Notes: generated from the sequence alone by a model not told the origin. A stretch of 64,000 bases of DNA from Trichaptum fuscoviolaceum (GCA_910574455.1 CAJSYZ010000006.1:1749376-1813375); one strand, 5' to 3'. Positions 36,338 to 51,191 are shown, numbered from the stretch's first letter. Numbers and translations: made by a program.

Positions 36338-37451
36338 TTAATTCCGAATGTCATCAATGACAGAATGTATATCGTTGTTATATTGTCGTATAGACCGCCC
36401 TCTGTCATCGAGTTGGTCAAGCGCTGCGGAGCCTGTAAGCTTCCCCTCAACCACTTCCGGGAGGGTAACAACCAAAAAGGCCAGATTGGGGGCTTGATGG
36501 ATCGCGCATCTCATATAAAGTTGCCAGCCAATGGTTAATAGTTGGGACGTCTTTGGTAGTCAAAAACCAGGGTGTAGAACTTCGATATACCGGATAGTTC
36601 TGGGGAATAAAGGCAGACCGGTTGAAGGTGCACACATTATAGGACGTAGAACACACTCTTTAACCCGCTGCAGAGAGACAGTATAGGCCAGATCCAATTC
36701 CGTAAGCTAACTGCATAGGACGAAAAGACTTGCAATTGCGAAATCGTGGCCATATTTTCCGACTCGAGTTTTGATATGCTAGAAGCCGCAACCAGCGGGT
36801 CTTAAAGATATGCATTGAAGACCCGGATGTCCCTCCGTGTCCAGAGAGTGTAATTGAAGAACTCGCATATACGGATTTTGTATCAGTATTTCTCGATATA
36901 GCTTGTTGACAAAATGACCAAGAATACCGCCTGTTCCACTTTCTCCTTTCGTGATGTACAAGCTTCGGAATTTCGTAAGCCTCGACATCAGATTACGCAT
37001 CCAGTTCATAGATTGGCCCACGTCTTTCTCGCTGCCAGTGTCATCAAGCACATCGTAACCCGGAGGTCGTATAATTACGCTGGTTGTCCATGGTCCGAAG
37101 AGTGCTGGGTGAGGGAATCGAAGAAGATCCTGTCAGGAGACACCGTCAATATACAAGATTCGGCTGAGCTTCTTTTTTGCCAAAAATGTTCAAGACCGGC
37201 AGGCTTGTACTCGCAAAGACTCGGACTGCACCCGCATGGATGTCTAGATATTGAAAAGTAACTTGCTTGGAGTCGAAGTCCTGGGGGTTGATCCTGGTCA
37301 TAATGAGATCCAACATCTGATACGGAACTTCGTGAAATGTCAGAAGACTGGCAAGCATAGCGTCGGACTTTGAGGCATAAGACACATACCCTGCTGTGTA
37401 TTTGTTGTAAGCCTTGTTACCGTGTACTGCCATCAGTTCTGGAAGAGCCAT
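36338..37451 (-). pseudogene. Decayed copy of the F-box/LRR-like gene at 20661
   Basis: Both ends match the intact gene. The N-terminus reads MALPELMAVHGNKAYNKYT and HEVPYQMLDLIMTRI, and the C-terminus reads SIRQYNNDIHSVIDDIRN with a stop at 36338-36340. Between these the frame is broken in several places. The segment after DFDSKQVTF jumps directly to LDIHAGA, so about 75 codons present in the intact copy are gone. A stop follows ..EAQPNLVY near 37146. A middle fragment (KFRSLYITKGES, NPYMRVLQLHSL) is in another frame and also stops. It is on the opposite strand, about 15 kb away from the intact gene. It is not expected to encode a full protein. Confidence 0.85.
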
Positions 37452-37689
37452 GCGTGCTTTATAAGACTATTGACATTATAGTGAAAGACAGAGGAAGGGG
37501 AAGAAATCGGAAAGAACACTTCTTATCCTGATTTGGCGGCGCGTGACGTTCAAGTTCGCCGGCGGCGCGGTTCGCGTGCTTCAAGTTGTCACGCTGGCTT
37601 ACTCGTTGAGCTGCCAGTGCATTAGCTGCAGACTTCAAGTTGCACTGTGACCACCATCCTTTGCTTTAGCTCTAGCGCTGAAGCGGACA

Positions 37690-38338
37690 ATGTCAGTAAA
37701 AGAAGACGTCTTTACCAGTTTCGAGTCATACCCATTTGATGAAGATCCTAACTTCAAGGTAAGATACCGCCCGAAGTCAGTTGTTTAGACACTGTATCAA
37801 CTGCCTCCTGACGGTCTTTGAAGGATGGATTAGCGGCAGTGTTAGCCCAAGGGAACCCAGGGGCCGATAATGAACTCTTGATAGGCAGGGCAAAAGCATA
37901 TTACTACTCATCGTATGTTTTTTCTGATTGTTCTCCATCCTGGGATTACCCATCTAACCCTTATATGCATACGCGTAGCGTGTCCGGAAAGACTATCAAT
38001 TGGGACGAATATGCTGCCTACAAGTCCGGGGCACTTGACTCTAGCTCTACTCATGCAGACTCAATTGTAGATAATGCGCAATCTCCAAGGAGCAACAAAG
38101 ATTCTTCAGATTCGGGATCCGGAGCTCTGTCGTTTGCGCAGATTACTGCATTAATTGAGTCTGGACAAACAGATAAAATACCAAATAATGATATTATACC
38201 TCAGGGATTGAATGTTAAGGAGTCTCTATATCTCACTCCTCATAGTCTGATGGTGAATCTTTATAGGATGCAAGTCCCAGCCTCTCTACGCAAGAACCGA
38301 GGAGGAAGCCGTGGGAGAATCTCAATGTTGGGAACTGA
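37690..38338 (+). CDS. pex39: PEX39-type protein with KPWE motif
   Basis: A small soluble protein of the family recently named PEX39 (yeast Yjr012c, human C6ORF226), reported to assist import of PTS2 cargo through Pex7. I rebuilt four exons with introns of 65, 66 and 53 nt, giving 465 coding nt and 154 residues. The N-terminus is MSVKEDVFTSFESYPFDEDP. A helical DGLAAVLAQG region, AYYYSSVSGKTINWDEYAAY and a Ser-rich linker follow. The family core then appears: SFAQITALIESGQTDKIP, IIPQGLNDASPS and the diagnostic RRKPWENLNVGN at the end. Reading through the third intron gives a longer ORF that loses KPWE, so that intron is essential. A truncated copy exists at 61135-61606. The call rests on the LIESGQ..IP and KPWE motifs. 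Confidence 0.85.
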
Positions 38339-38856
38339 CTCTTGAATCATCTCTTGTTCTTTAGTACTGTCCATTCCAAATCGCAAATTAAATCTGTCAT
38401 TGTGTTATCAGTAATTTGAATCAATGCACGCGCCGTAGTGCATCAGGAAAACTTTGATTTTCATTTAAAAATGATGCAAATTACATATAGCACTCATGGA
38501 GTAATGACTAGTTTAGTCAACAATACTTCGATTAAACAATGAAGCCTGCACGTTTCCAGAGGTGGTGAGTAATATTCAGGTAGAGTTCAAGCTGTACGTT
38601 CCATGTTCATACGCCCAATTTGACGAAGAAGTCTGAAGGACTCGTTGGACTCGTTGGACGTCAGACTGAAAATATGTCCTAACATTACGTAATATGTAGT
38701 TTAATTACCGTCATGGTGTCACGTGAGTGCTGCCAAACGCCCAACACGCCGTGTGACACGCTCTCACGTGATGGTGCGGCCACGCCCCGCGCGCCTTGTT
38801 GAGCGCGGAACCATCTTTGTTCTTACCATCACATTTGTACACCCGCGATCAAGCTG
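38339..38856. other. Intergenic region upstream of the SNF2 gene
   Basis: About 520 bp with no gene. It contains two identical E-box palindromes (listed separately) close to the SNF2 start. Confidence 0.45.
38719..38771. promoter_or_regulatory. Paired TCACGTGA palindromes (E-box) upstream of SNF2 gene
   Basis: The 8-bp palindrome TCACGTGA occurs at 38719-38726 and again at 38764-38771, 45 bp apart, 86-138 bp before the SNF2 start codon. This is the core of bHLH sites such as Cbf1. The pairing suggests real regulatory sites. Confidence 0.5.
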
Positions 38857-41800
38857 ATGGAGGATTTGTGAGTGCCCTTTTAAAGAGGTACTTAAGAGAA
38901 GCTCATAATCTTTGGTCAGTCGAAGGAAATTAATGGCGCAGGGTGATAGCTTGGGTCTATTCCCCGCCAAAGGAAAAGCGCCTTCAAGCCGGGCTCAAAT
39001 CAAACCAGATATTATAGTATGTGTTGGTTCAATGAGCACAGACTTTTTCTGAGACAGTGTTAGACAATCTCGTCAACGGAATCGAGTCCGGTCACATCGC
39101 GGTCCAGCGCTTCTGCGTCGCAGCTCGACGTCGAGGAGGTGCGTGTAAGGGCCCAGAACCCCGTTAAACTCGCGCGAAATCGCCTTGTGTGGTCCTCGGA
39201 CGACGACGATGATGTAGTGCCCGTGTAAGTCAAGGCGTTCAGTGGCTTGATGCAGATCTAAGACATTCTTCAGAGAGCCACCTTTAATGCCGAAGCCTCA
39301 GTCTGGGAAACCTGCGCAGACATCTGTAATAGCAGAACCGATTGCATTCAAGAAACCCGCATCTGCGATTTCTGTACCGAGTAACCCAGCGCCCAGTGAA
39401 CGCCGCGTCCCAAGCGCTGGGCCCGTATGGGAGACTTTCGTTGAACCGGAGGTTGATGCTTTGTATGACCCTCAGAAGACGGCAGCCGAAGCAGAGAAGG
39501 ACCTGCAGGATCTTCTCTCTCAGAGCATGAATGATGTCAACGAGGAGATCGATATGCGTTTGGCTGTCGTGAGCGGCTTCCGAGAGGACATAAGACTACT
39601 ACCGCATCAGGTTGTCGGCAGGCTGTGGATGAAAGAGCGCGAGTCTGGAAAGAAGCTAGGAGGAATACTCGCGGACGATATGGGCTTGGGAAAGACGATT
39701 CAAACCTTGACGCGTATCGTTGACGGACGCCCTCGGAAATCGGACAAAGATTCTGGCTATAGCGCAACTACATTGTAGGTTCTTCTGCAAACTAGTGTCA
39801 AGGCAGCGCTAACTATTGATGTAGGGTTGTTTGCCCGGTTTCTTTAGTCAGTCAGTGGGCGTCAGAAATTGAGAAAATGGCGGTCGGGCTGCGTGTTATT
39901 CAACACCATGGCTCTAGCCGTACATCAAGTCAGTTCATTCATACCCCAATTATAAATTACTGACATATGAGCAGATCCCGAGTCTCTGAAACAAGCACAT
40001 GTGGTGGTCACATCATACAGTGTTTTATCTTCTGAGCATGGCTCATATCTTAATGGTCAAGTTGACAAGGCACACAAGAAGTCGAAGGCAAAGAAGGCAT
40101 CGTCATCAGACGACGAATCAGATGACTCGAGTAATTTTGGACGAGCACTCGCTAGGAAGAAGAAAGCGACTGCAAAGCCTAAGAAAACTTTGGATGCACT
40201 CTTCCATGTTAAGTGGTGGCGAATTGTGCTTGACGAAGCGCACACTATCAAGAATCGGAAGACTAAGGCAGCGCTTGCGTGTTGCGATTTGGAGGGAAAG
40301 TTCAGGTGGTGCCTGACAGGTACCCCAATGTGAGTACTAGACTATTATAAATGTTAACAAAGGTAACGGAAGCGGAACAGGCAAAACAGCGTCGAAGAGC
40401 TTTTTTCCCTCCTGAAATTCCTGCGCATCCGTCCTCTCAATGATTGGAATACTTTCGACGAGCAGATTAACAAGCCTGTAAAAAATGGTCGGTCCACTAG
40501 AGCTATGAAGAGACTACAGGTATTTCTACACTGAACTCTTTGAGAAGCATTTCTTAACTTTGTCTAGGTTGTCCTTAAAGCCATTATGTTACGCAGGAAA
40601 AAGGACACAATGCTAAACGGAAAGCCGCTCATTGTTCTCCCAGATCGGATTGTCAATATCGTAGCTTGCACTTTCGATGACGACGAACGTGAATTCTATG
40701 ATGCTATTCAAAGCAAGGTTGAATTAACGTTGAATAAGTTCATGAAAAATGGGAATATGGCAATCAATTACACGTCGGTGTTAGTTTTGCTACTTCGACT
40801 ACGTCAAGGTAGTCTTTTCATTCTTCAGTTTGATACCATTTCTAAATTCTTTTCCTTAGCTTGCAACCATCCCTCCCTTATTTCGAAAGACTTCACTGCA
40901 GACAAGGATGCTGTTGATCCCCGCCCATCTAAAGAGGATGAGGCAGACGAACTAGCGGACCTCTTCGGTGCTATGGGTGTTTCATCTACACGCAAATGCC
41001 ATATGTGTCAAAACGAGTACGTTCCAGTTACAAACTCATTTCTTAGATATTGACAATATTTTCTTTCAGCCTTACCTCGGCCAATTCGTCTGACTTAGAA
41101 TCGAAGTTCTGTAATGACTGTGAAGAATTGGCAAACAGAGCCCGCCGTAAATCTCTCGTTGCAGGCGGTGTCGCCCTCCCTCCTTCTTCAGCCAAGATTC
41201 GTGAAATCACGAGGATCATGAACGAGATCGCTGATCGCTCGGATGGTGAAGAGAAGACTATCATTTTTTCGCAGTTCACCTCCATGCTAGACTTGATTCA
41301 ACCGTTCTTGAGGCGAGACCACATCCGTTATGTTCGATGTAAGTCTTCGTAGGGCTCTGGAAAACTATATGCTCACTACAAGGTGTTTTCAGATGACGGG
41401 TCTATGAAAAAGGAACATCGCGAAGAAAGCTTGGAGAAAATTCGGAATGATAAATCCATCAAGTGCATTCTGATTTCATTCAAGGCTGGGAGTACTGGTA
41501 GGTCTCTAAATTTGAGTTTGCTTAATCATATTCACTCAAGACATCACAGGCCTGAATCTGACTGCCTGCAATAATGTCATTCTGGTTGATATGTGGTGGA
41601 ATCCTGCGCTCGAGGTAAGCTTCAGTTACAATTTTTCTGACGTATTCCGCTAAAATGCAAACATCTACAGGATCAAGCGTTCGATCGAGCTCATCGCTTC
41701 GGCCAGACACGTCAAGTCAACATCTATAAGTTGACCATTGAGCAGACTGTGGAGGAGCGTATCCTCGCGTTGCAGGAGAAGAAGCGCGAACTCGCAGCCG

Positions 41801-41898
41801 CAGCGCTCAGTGGTGACAAGATAAACAAGTCGAAACTGGGTCTCGACGATCTTATGGCTCTCTTCAGACACGGTGGTCGTGAAGACGACGAAGAGTGA
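38857..41898 (+). CDS. SNF2-family ATPase (Rad5/Rad16/Uls1-like)
   Basis: A DNA-dependent ATPase/translocase, nuclear by family. The first exon is tiny (MEDF) and joins RRKLMAQGDSLGLFP. A Ser-rich and acidic N-terminal region (VWSSDDDDDVVPV) is followed by the helicase core: LLPHQVVGRLWM, Walker A DDMGLGKTIQT, a Lys/Ser-rich insertion, LDEAHTIKN (DEAH), CLTGTPM, LRRKKDTM, FSQFTSMLDLI, FKAGSTG, LVDMWWNPALEDQAFDRAHR and QTRQVNIYKL. The protein ends LFRHGGREDDEE at 41898. Between the two helicase halves there is a four-Cys element (CHMC ... FCNDC) where Rad5/Rad16 relatives carry a RING. About ten short introns. The exact orthologue (Uls1-type or Rad16-type) is not decided. Confidence 0.9.
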
Positions 41899-43907
<2,009 letters not shown>

Positions 43908-44301
43908 GGCCATAGTCTGCAGTGGGATCATTGTGTTTAGAACTATCCGATCTAGTCTCATGGACTATATGAACTTGTATGAAACCAGTCAGACTGAAGA
44001 GTCTATGTCAACTAGCTTTCTGGTAGAGATTCTATATAGCTTGCCTCTGATTTCCGATTAATGATTGCTGCCGAGGGATGAGGACTATGAAGTGAAGGTC
44101 GTCGCTACTCGCAGAGGTCTCATAGCAGATTATTCTACAGACCTTTTATCTACTATCGTCTCAGTCTGTGGCAAACGCTTTTCGCTCTCAATAAATATAA
44201 TAGGTTTCAGGAGTTGGTTATACTTGATGATGTTCCATAATTGGCGCGCTGCGCGTCAGACCGTGTTGTAATAACACATTGAAGAGTAACCACGATGTAC
44301 T
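43908..44301. other. Intergenic region before VPS15
   Basis: About 390 bp with no supportable gene; it holds the VPS15 promoter. Confidence 0.4.
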
Positions 44302-47300
44302 ATGGGCAATCAACAATCAAGCTCAATAATCCCTCGTAGCGCCGGCGCACTCGATGCCTTCGTTTCAGAGTTAGGTACAGATGTTGTGTACGACAAGAGG
44401 TGAGCGGGCTAGTTGCGTTTTGCTGCATTGCTATTAAGTATGCATAAAGCCTAGGTTCGTCACGCTTCCTCAAAACAGTTCGATGTCGACACAGGAATGG
44501 ATACTTGGTATGCAAGATATACATCAAGCCAGACACGAATCCTTTGGATGAGAGGTATCTCCGTCGGTTGAAGAGTACGTGTCTTATAGCTTGGTCTAGC
44601 TATTGCTGACTCGCGCAGAGGAGAAGAAGGCGCTTCAAGATGTTCCAAATGTGTATTCATATCAGATATTTCTCGAGTCGGACAAGGCGGGGTATGTGGT
44701 CAGGCAATGGGTGGCCAGCAGTCTATATGATCGTATAAGGTGCGTTCTGCAGGATTGACTAGGTGCATTCGAATTGACTTTGCGTAGTACTCGGCCATTC
44801 TTAACTTCAATTGAGAAGAAGTGGATCGCCTTTCAAATCCTCTCAGGGCTACGAGAAGCTCGAAGGCGTAAGGTATCTCACGGCGACATCAAGTCAGAGA
44901 ATATACTTGTGACCTCGTGGAATTGGGTCTACATCACGGACTTCTCTTCCTACAAACCGACATTCCTGCCTTTAGACAACCCATCGGACTTTGCTTACTT
45001 TTACGACACTTCTGGCAGGCGAAACTGCTATATCGCACCAGAGAGGTTCTACACTCGAGCTTCGGGAGAAGAGGTGCCGGGAAGAGATGGAAAGGTCACG
45101 GAAGCCATGGACGTGTTTAGTGCGGGCTGCGTACTAGCAGAGCTGTTTCTCGAAGGGACAGCGTTGTTTAGCTTGAGTCAGCTATTCAAGTATCGAGAAG
45201 GAGATTTTGATATTGACGCCTGTCTTGGACCCATTGACGATCCTCAGATGCGTGTGCGTGTATATATAGCTTTTGCCATTGAATGACACTGACAATTAGA
45301 AGCTAGGCTCTAATCAAGCAAATGGTGGATCTCGATCAAAGTAGTAGACCAAGCTTTGACACCCTCTTGCATACCCAGAGGGACATAATCTTCCCGGAAT
45401 GTTTCTATACCCCATTCTACGATCTCATATCCTCTGTGAACGACATTTCAGGGCCGTCACTGTTCTTCAATACGTCTAACACGCAGATCGGCTCTACACC
45501 GACTGCATCACGACCTAAGGCAGGGCCTGTAGAGGATGCCTCAGCCGACGCGACGGAAGATGACATTTCATTACCAAACGATTCTGATCGTAGAATTGAT
45601 CGAATCTGTGCAGAATTCGACGTCATCGAGCCGTGCTTAGCCACAGAGAAGGGCGGCCTGGAAAACACGATAACTAAGGTTGATTATGTGTCCCAGTATT
45701 CATTGTTCAAACCAATACAGGTGAGGTTGTGACGTTCGTCGATTAGCAAAATACATCTGACGCGAATCTTAAGAGCATAATCCCCGTTGTCGTACAGCTT
45801 CCGAATTCAGCTCCTCGTTCTATTACATCGGTCGAGTCACCTTCTGAAGGTATTCTGTCAATTCATTTCTGTAAACGTTCCTCATCTGATGCTCGGTGGC
45901 TTCGAAAGATGGGCCAGCTCTCATAATTCTTTCTCTAATTTGTGCAAATCTTCGAAATTGCTGCCTACCAAGCTCGAAGCTTCGTGCGTTGGATATGCTA
46001 CTGGCACTGTCAGCATATCTGACTGATGAAGCGAAATTGGACCGCCTTTTACCATATGTGATGGAACTCCTTCATGACGAGGTACCCTCAGTACGAGCAG
46101 CTGCCCTGCGAACGGTGTTGCAAGTTGTGAGCTTCTAACATGATTTATTCCCTATATAGTACTTATAATCGGATCTAACAGCTCGCCCTCGTCGACGCAA
46201 TAACTCCCTTCAATGCTGATATCTTCCCACAATATGTTCTACCGTATCTTCGCTATCTAACAAACGACCCAGAAGTGTCTGTGCGGACTGTTTCTGCGCA
46301 AAGCATAGTTCACTTTGCGAATCTTTCCATGAAATACTTAGAGATGGGCCAGGCATTGCGTGCACATGGAACATTTCGTCTTGCAGGAGGCATTCACCAA
46401 TATGATGAGGCCCAATATGAGGTAAGGCATTTCTTTTGTATTGTTTACATTCTCATCCAAATGCATCACAGGTATCTTATGACGCCAGTCTGGAAGAAAT
46501 ACAGAAGCAAATTGAGGACCATTTGGCTCTGCTCTTGGTGGACCAATCAAGTGTAGTGAAGCGATCTGTGCTTCTCGATATTGCCCCTCTATGTATCTTT
46601 CTCGAGAGACAGAAGACTAATGACGTCCTTCTGAGCCATATGATTACATACCTCAATGATCGCGACTGGCTTTTGCGATACGCATTCTTTGAGAGCATAG
46701 TCGATGTCGCTGCCTGTCTTGGAGGTCGAAACTTGGAAGAGTACATCTTTCCTCTCATGACGCAGGCTCTCACAGGTAAGCAAACTCTATATACTTCGCG
46801 TTTTCCTCTGGCACTCATACATAAATATAATATAAGATGCCGAAGAGACGAATGTTGCGAAGGTGCTGTCTTCACTGACTACATTATGCGAACTTGGGCT
46901 TTTCCAGAAGATGCGTCTTTGGGAGTTGATGAGTGGTACTCTCCAATTATTATACCATCCAAATGTTTGGGTCAGACAAGGTACGAGATTTTCTGCTCTT
47001 CAACTTTCGCATCTCCCATCTGACCATACGAAGGTGCATGCGCTTTCATTGCATCTGCGGCGAAGCAACTGCCACCCACAGACGCCTGGTGCATTTTGTA
47101 CCCCTCCCTCAAGCATTTTCTTCGCTCAGATCTAAAATTAATAGATGTTAGATCAATACTTGTTGCTCTCAAATCTCCGGTAAATCATAGAACACCATTT
47201 TCGACGACATTGTTCACTAATTCCTTGTCTTAAGCTTTCTAGACAACTGTATGACTTTGCTGCAGACTGGGCACTGAGAGCGGAAAATACACTCTTCTGG

Positions 47301-50043
47301 AAACCTCAGCGGAAACAACAGACTAAGATTGACTCGCCGAAGGAAGCAGCTGTCATTGCAGCACGGAAAAGTGCTAGGGTTACTATACGAATCACTGCAA
47401 GATCGGAAGAGTGAGTTTGGGCCATTCAAATTCGTCACAAAACCCTGTCTAATGGAGACTTTACAGGGATGATTTACAACTGAGCAAGTTAGAGCAATTA
47501 GGGATGTCGGCTACGGAAGAAACGAAACTTGTCGCTCTGAAGGACTACATAGCTAAGTTCAGCACTGCCGTTCAAAGGTAGGTTGATTGGAGCATCACAG
47601 TGAAATATTACCTAACCATTCAACAGCATGCGTTCACGACCTAAGCCTGACTCTGAATGGGAAACACTTCAAACTACTGGCCATGTTGAGTTACAAAAGT
47701 TCGGTGTTGTTCTACACACAGTCTTCCTGGGCTCCCGGCCTGCTCAGCCCGAATCATCAAGGCGTCTTTCCGTCAACCGTTTTTCAAGTTACGACTATAC
47801 TACTGGTAGTGCACCCTTCGAAGATCTTCGACGACGGTTAGCAACAATTAACGGTTCAAACACGTCTCTCAACTCGGCTGCGACCAACCGAGACCGTCGA
47901 TCTCCGACACCAGCTCATCTTATTCTTCAACAGCGAGTTGCAAATGCAACTACGTCGACTACGCCTACTGTCAATGATTTACCACAGACTCTACCCATGC
48001 GACCACCCAGCCCTACCGAATCGATTCTTTCAACCGCGAATTCGATATCCCTTAGACCCCGCTTCAGCGTAGGCTCTATGGAGGGCGTGAAAGCCGCGCC
48101 TGCAGTCGGTTCTGTACGAACCAATGCTGTTGGCTTGCTTGAGGCTCCAGGCCGCCCTCCAAGTGAGATTCTGAATGACCGCTCCGGCATGACTTCTCCC
48201 GCGTCCTTTGGAAATACTATTCGAGATGGCCGCAACACCCTACCCTTTGCGATTTCAGAAGGTACTTAATAATCCGTATAACTTTATCGTCTATGTACTT
48301 ATGACATTACTAGACGGCCAAGACAGTGCGGTAAACAGATTCTTAGAGGATGCATACATAGAGTCAAACAAGGACGCGCAGCTTGACTTCGGACCTCGTG
48401 TACACGAAGGGCCTGTTCGCAGAAGGAATCCTACAAGACAATCCTATTCCATGCGCGATCCCAAGAAACGTCATGTCGAAGCCGCTCTCGTGTCTCATCT
48501 AAACGCGCACAATGACGCTATCACTGGTCTTGCTGTATCCCCTGACCACGTGTTCTTCGTATCTGCATCTGATGACAAGACCGTCAAGATATGGGATTCT
48601 GCGCGTTTAGAACGGAATGTCACGAGCAAGCCTCGCCATACTTATTCTCAACACCATGCGCGAGTGAAATTTGTATGCATGCTTGAAGGTCATCACTGTT
48701 TTGCGAGCGCGGCAGAGGATGGAAGCTTGCATGTTGTGCGCGTACATATCACCCAGACTTCATCGTTGCCGAAATACACGAAATTCGAGACTGTGCGAGA
48801 TTATCGTGTCGAGCGACCTGGGGAATACATCCGCTTCATGATGCATTATAACACTGGTATGTTCCATCTTGTATGTCTGCAGCCTCTACTAAACGTCTGT
48901 GAAGAATTGTCGTCCAACCTGGTATACGCAACGAACCACTCAATGATAGTCGTGCTTGATCTGCGATCCATGCATGTCTTACAGTCTATGGAGAATCCCC
49001 GCCACTTTGGTCCCATCGTGTCATTCTGCATCGATAGAAAACGAACATGGCTAGTAGTAGCAAGCTCGAGCGGTGTCCTGTCGTTATGGGATCTGCGCTT
49101 CGGACTGCTACTTCGGAATTGGAAAGTTCAGGCTGCATCTGAGGAAAGTGTAGTGCGTTTGCAACAATGCGTGATTCATCCCTCAAAAGGACGAGGAAAG
49201 TGGATAATGGTTTCTCTGGATATATTGGAATTATCTCAAGAATGGTCGGAGCATACGCTTGTAGAAGTGTGGGATGTGGAGAAGGCTACCCTGGTCGAGC
49301 GCTATGTAGCACGAAACGCTAATTTCCCATCAGAGACACCCCAACCCAAACCTTCGAGTAATCAACCCGCAGAGAGTGACTATGCGAGTGCAATAGCAAG
49401 ATTAGTGCGGAGCCGTCACGAGGGCCCATCGGGTGAGAACTATCATGCATCCTCGTCGGCTGAGTCCCTTGGGCAGTCATCTGCGATCGTAACAGCCATG
49501 GCTCCAGGAGTGGACTTCGGTGGGCACTCGGGAGCTGCACGTTCATTTGTGGACCTGTCTTTAGACGCTGGTCAGCGAGAACTGACTTCCGGAAAGACTG
49601 GATTCACTGTGGTTGGGACGGATGACTGTAAGATCAAGTTGTGGAACTTGGATAGATTTGAACGGTCGGTAGTTTTGAGTGATCAAGAGATGGACAAGGG
49701 CCAATCGACGTTCAGGTATGTCGTCGTTGCTTCTTGCTTCGTCCTACTTTCTGACAGACGCACTTGTCCCAGTGCACAAACGTCTGAAGATCCACAGGTC
49801 TACATCGAGAATATTCCCTCATCGATTTCGAGCGCTGCAAACTTAGGTGGCGGACAGCGCTCTTCGCTCATAACTGGCCACCAGCATGACCTCTTGAAGG
49901 CCCATAAAGATAGCATTAGCAGCATAGTTTGCATTGATTCACCATTCCGAGGAGGCATCATCTCTGGCGATCGGTCAGGTGTTATAAAAGTTTGGAGAGT
50001 AGAAGGCATGGACGGACATTCGAGCAACTCTTTGTATTCCTAG
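44302..50043 (+). CDS. vps15: VPS15 regulatory kinase of the PI3-kinase complex
   Basis: The scaffold and regulatory subunit of the Vps34 phosphatidylinositol 3-kinase complexes, acting in autophagy and endosomal sorting. The N-terminus MGNQQSS is a myristoylation signal. The kinase-like domain has the family's altered loops: HGDIKSENILV (HGD instead of HRD) and DFSSYKP (DFS instead of DFG), then SGRRNCYIAPERF. HEAT repeats follow from about 45.8 to 47.2 kb (SVRTVSAQSIVHFA, YLNDRDWLLRYAFFESIVDV). A linker rich in Ser/Thr/Pro precedes C-terminal WD40 blades (AHNDAITGLAVSPDH, SASDDKTVKIWDSA, SGDRSGVIKVWRVEG). The stop is at 50041-50043. About 1,500 residues, matching the family. Introns are numerous in the first 4 kb and few in the WD40 part. 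Confidence 0.95.
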
Positions 50044-50359
50044 ACTTTCATAGTATTGTAGATAAATCTGTGAATAAATTATCTTAGCCTGGAGTAAGTA
50101 TTGGTGTAGCAATAATAGAAAGAAATTTATGAGGGGTATATTGCAGTGTACTGTATCCTTGTAGCCAAAATACAGAAAGTTTCGATCATACTGTCCGTAC
50201 ATTGGCAGGTTGATGCACTTGCAACGTGCAAAAAGTCCAAGCCGTTTGCAAACGTTACAGCATAGAGACCACCGCAAGCCAGAACACACCCTCTTAATGA
50301 GTACAAAATGATCCATTATGTTGTACAGTGATTTATACATAAATAAATGAATGCGTATG

Positions 50360-51191
50360 TCACAACTTTGATGGCTGCATTTTTGTAATAAACGCCGAAG
50401 CTACCAGTCGTTTAGTTTCTTTGTTGAAGATCTGTTTATGGTGTTAACGTAACGTCCAAGAAAATCAAGAAGAGATTCGCACCTCACACCTAGCGGTCAT
50501 CGAACGGCCACCAAGAGCTAAAGAGGTGCTTACGATCTCTAGGACAGTACCTCTGCACTTTGTCAGACAAATTAAGGGCTTCGTAGAGTAGCCAAAGGGA
50601 CTCACAATGGTGCAGGAGTCTGGAATAATACATTCAGCGCCTGCGTGACTCCAACTCCGTTCTTCTTTGTCAATAAGCCTAGGACGACAAGAGGCGTGCT
50701 CCCACAACTATTCCATAATTTCCACGCGAGAATGTGCAATAGGAAATGGCTGAGCTTAAAGACACATCACGACGATCGCCGATACGTACTTGTCAATAAA
50801 ATAAGCTATACAGCCCCCATGAAGCATGCCGTTCCCATTGACCATGGCTTGAAGAGAAAGATGTAGAATATAAGTAGAATCCATCCGTAAAATTAGGGAG
50901 AAACGCACATTTGTCTACCGTCACCTCAGCAACAGTCTTCACTTCCATTCTACCCTTTTCTTTCGCGCCTTCTTTCGTGTCCACGGACTCAACATTGATG
51001 TATGTGAACTTGACTTTCTTGCCTGCCAGATACCCAAAACTGTCTTCGTCGCTACCAACACCATACGCCATGACAGTGTTTACGCATAGCTGCTTAATTC
51101 GGCGTGGCACGTTTCCCTCCGTCTGAGAGACGTCTCCTGCGTCAGGAAGTTCTTCGGGATCGACCCAGACCTTCCTCAAGCTCGAGGACAT
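50360..51191 (-). CDS. Hotdog-fold thioesterase (4HBT/PaaI-like)
   Basis: A small acyl-CoA thioesterase-like protein of the ACOT13/PaaI type. Exon 1 encodes MSSSLRKVWVDPEELPDAG to EVTVDKC. A later exon carries the hotdog signature NGNGMLHGGCIAYFIDK, where HGG..A is the family's active-site helix region. Further exons hold a VTQALNVLF strand and GTVLEIVSTSLALGGRSMTA. The last exon, reached by the GTGCGA donor after ARCE, encodes IFNKETKRLVASAFITKMQP and stops at 50360-50362. This final exon restores the paired last strands of the fold; without it the ORF ends early. Convergent with VPS15. Substrate not predictable. Confidence 0.82.

Noticed and set aside
34000..37660. Recurring CTTCAAGTT words near promoters (34036, 37549, 37582, 37631) as a regulatory code
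   Set aside because: Short, AT-rich and common in the window; no spacing rule or gene set could be shown.
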